Positions 21,616-22,340 of a DNA stretch of 22,340 bases are shown here, piece after piece (positions within the stretch are counted from its first letter, which is position 1; every line of letters begins with the position of its first letter). The translations under genes and the position numbers were made by a program. The notes below the pieces were generated by a model. The model was given only the letters and a program-made list of their open reading frames with translations, was not told the DNA's origin and searched no databases. Source of the DNA: Lingula anatina. Lineage: Eukaryota; Brachiopoda; Lingulata; Lingulida; Lingulidae. The DNA lies in NCBI RefSeq assembly GCF_001039355.2, contig NW_019774759.1:288304-310643 (forward strand), in the 5' to 3' direction.

Positions 21616-21672
21616 TCACAATGGTAGTGATCCCATAAATCAAGGAAAAAATCCTGTACAAGTGGAGTATTC

Positions 21673-22340
21673 CTAAGCCTTAATGTCCCTTTCCCTCAAT
21701 TCGTTGATGGGTTTTCCGCTGACCCTCGACTCAAACAACAAGCACATGTCGTGGGCCGTCTGCCCCTTGGTCTCTGGGAGCTTGATGAAGGTGAAGAGCC
21801 AGAACAGAGCCAACAGTCCCGTGAATGGCAGGAAAGAGTAGTTCCCTAGGTTTTTCTGAAACGTACAATGAATTTGGTTTTGAACCAAGTTGAAGCTTTT
21901 TTGGATGTATTTCACAGTTGTTTACAGCAGTTCCATCAGTTGTTACAGTTAACTTAAGTCCCCCAAAAATCATTCGAGATGAGTGTACATGTGATCATAC
22001 AAGTCTAGAAAATGTGGGATTCTAGGTTGGACAAAAGCAAACTTTATTTCCTAACCATGTTCAAATTATAAAAAAAGGCCAGAAGATTAAAAAGGAGGCG
22101 GAGCGGGCCTGTTTCCCTAGCATCCCTGTGCATGGGTACAGCAGTCCTACCATAAAGTTAGATGCCCAGTTCCATGTACTTACCTGCATGGTTGGGTACA
22201 GCAGTCCTACCATAAAGTTAGCTGCCCAGTTCCATGTACTTACCTGCATGGTTGGGTACAGCAGTCCTACCATAAAGTTAGATGCCCAGTTCCATGTACT
22301 TACCTGCATGGTTGGGTACAGCAGTCCTACCATAAAGTTA
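21673..22340 (-). CDS. SLC2A: SLC2/GLUT-family sugar transporter, C-terminal part
   Basis: Major-facilitator sugar carrier, cut by the window edge. The last exon is 21855-21673 (60 residues plus TAG) after acceptor TTTCAG. It covers the twelfth membrane helix (LLALFWLFTFIKL) and the family signature PETKG, followed by a short cytoplasmic tail ending RERDIKA. The preceding exon enters from the right with NFMVGLLYPTMQ, equivalent to the tenth-eleventh helix region of human GLUT3 (NFLVGLLFPS), and joins in phase 0 to KNLGNYSF. The join can use any of three donors, at 22304, 22244 or 22184, because the exon end lies in a 60-bp tandem array. Which GLUT class it belongs to cannot be settled from this fragment. 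Confidence 0.9.
22134..22340. repeat. 60-bp tandem array containing exon end and donor
   Basis: At least 3.4 units with an exact 60-bp period run to the window edge. They are nearly identical; I see one A/C difference, at 22222. On the - strand each complete unit carries the exon end and the donor CATGCAG|GTAAGT. Read without splicing, each unit is in frame and adds 20 residues containing NWASNFMVGLLYPTMQ. The lowest-coordinate partial unit diverges right after GGACTGCTGTACCCA and has no donor. Confidence 0.92.

Larger units (their letters stand above)
19779..21672. other. Convergent intergenic region
   Basis: AT-rich DNA between the CENP-S stop and the SLC2 stop. ATTAAA at about 20278 is a possible CENP-S poly(A) signal. 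One inverted-repeat element is present at 20531-20708. Open frames at 20300-20657 overlap that element or its flank and have no recognisable content. No RNA gene was seen. Confidence 0.5.

Overview
This window is nuclear DNA from an animal. Four protein genes are split by many GT-AG introns, codon-level matches are to animal families, base composition is AT-rich, and microsatellites and short inverted-repeat elements are common. I infer an invertebrate, possibly a mollusc. The mitofusin looks like a single pre-duplication invertebrate gene, and a short element with TTAAAGGGATAAC-type ends resembles repeats I associate with molluscan genomes. The species cannot be fixed from the sequence.

Layout, left to right. 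(1) 1-2300: AT-rich, no supportable gene, with a GGGGTAATTAA hairpin just upstream of the first gene. (2) 2324-4428, + strand: five coding exons for a 247-residue protein that I identify as shieldin subunit 3 (SHLD3), from a REV7-binding-type motif and C-terminal domain landmarks. (3) 4429-7268: convergent intergenic/3'UTR sequence. (4) 7269-16294, - strand: a complete mitofusin gene of 17 coding exon positions and 753 residues. One position is occupied by two alternative 103-nt exons. (5) 16310-17364: divergent promoter region. (6) 17365-19778, + strand: CENP-S/MHF1, four coding exons and 145 residues. Exon 2 lies in a 438-bp duplication separated by a single N. (7) 19779-21672: convergent intergenic region with a ~178-bp inverted-repeat element. 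(8) 21673-22340, - strand: 3' end of an SLC2/GLUT sugar transporter whose penultimate exon ends in a 60-bp tandem array.

The genes are not an operon. SHLD3 (REV7-shieldin, double-strand-break end protection) and CENP-S/MHF1 (kinetochore and Fanconi anaemia pathways) are both genome-maintenance proteins. Mitofusin drives outer mitochondrial membrane fusion, and the SLC2 protein moves sugars across a membrane. Nothing shows that the neighbours work together.

Three results stand out. The first is an equal-length, phase-matched alternative exon pair in mitofusin, with an 11-bp AGGTCA tandem array just inside the donor of one of them. The second is an apparent invertebrate SHLD3. The third is that short direct duplications crossing splice sites recur in all three genes that are free of the assembly gap (SHLD3 exon 2, mitofusin exons 4, 5 and 16, and the SLC2 exon). 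The CENP-S duplication is most likely an assembly artefact. All exon models were built by hand from splice consensus, phase continuity and remembered family sequences; no alignment or transcript was available.
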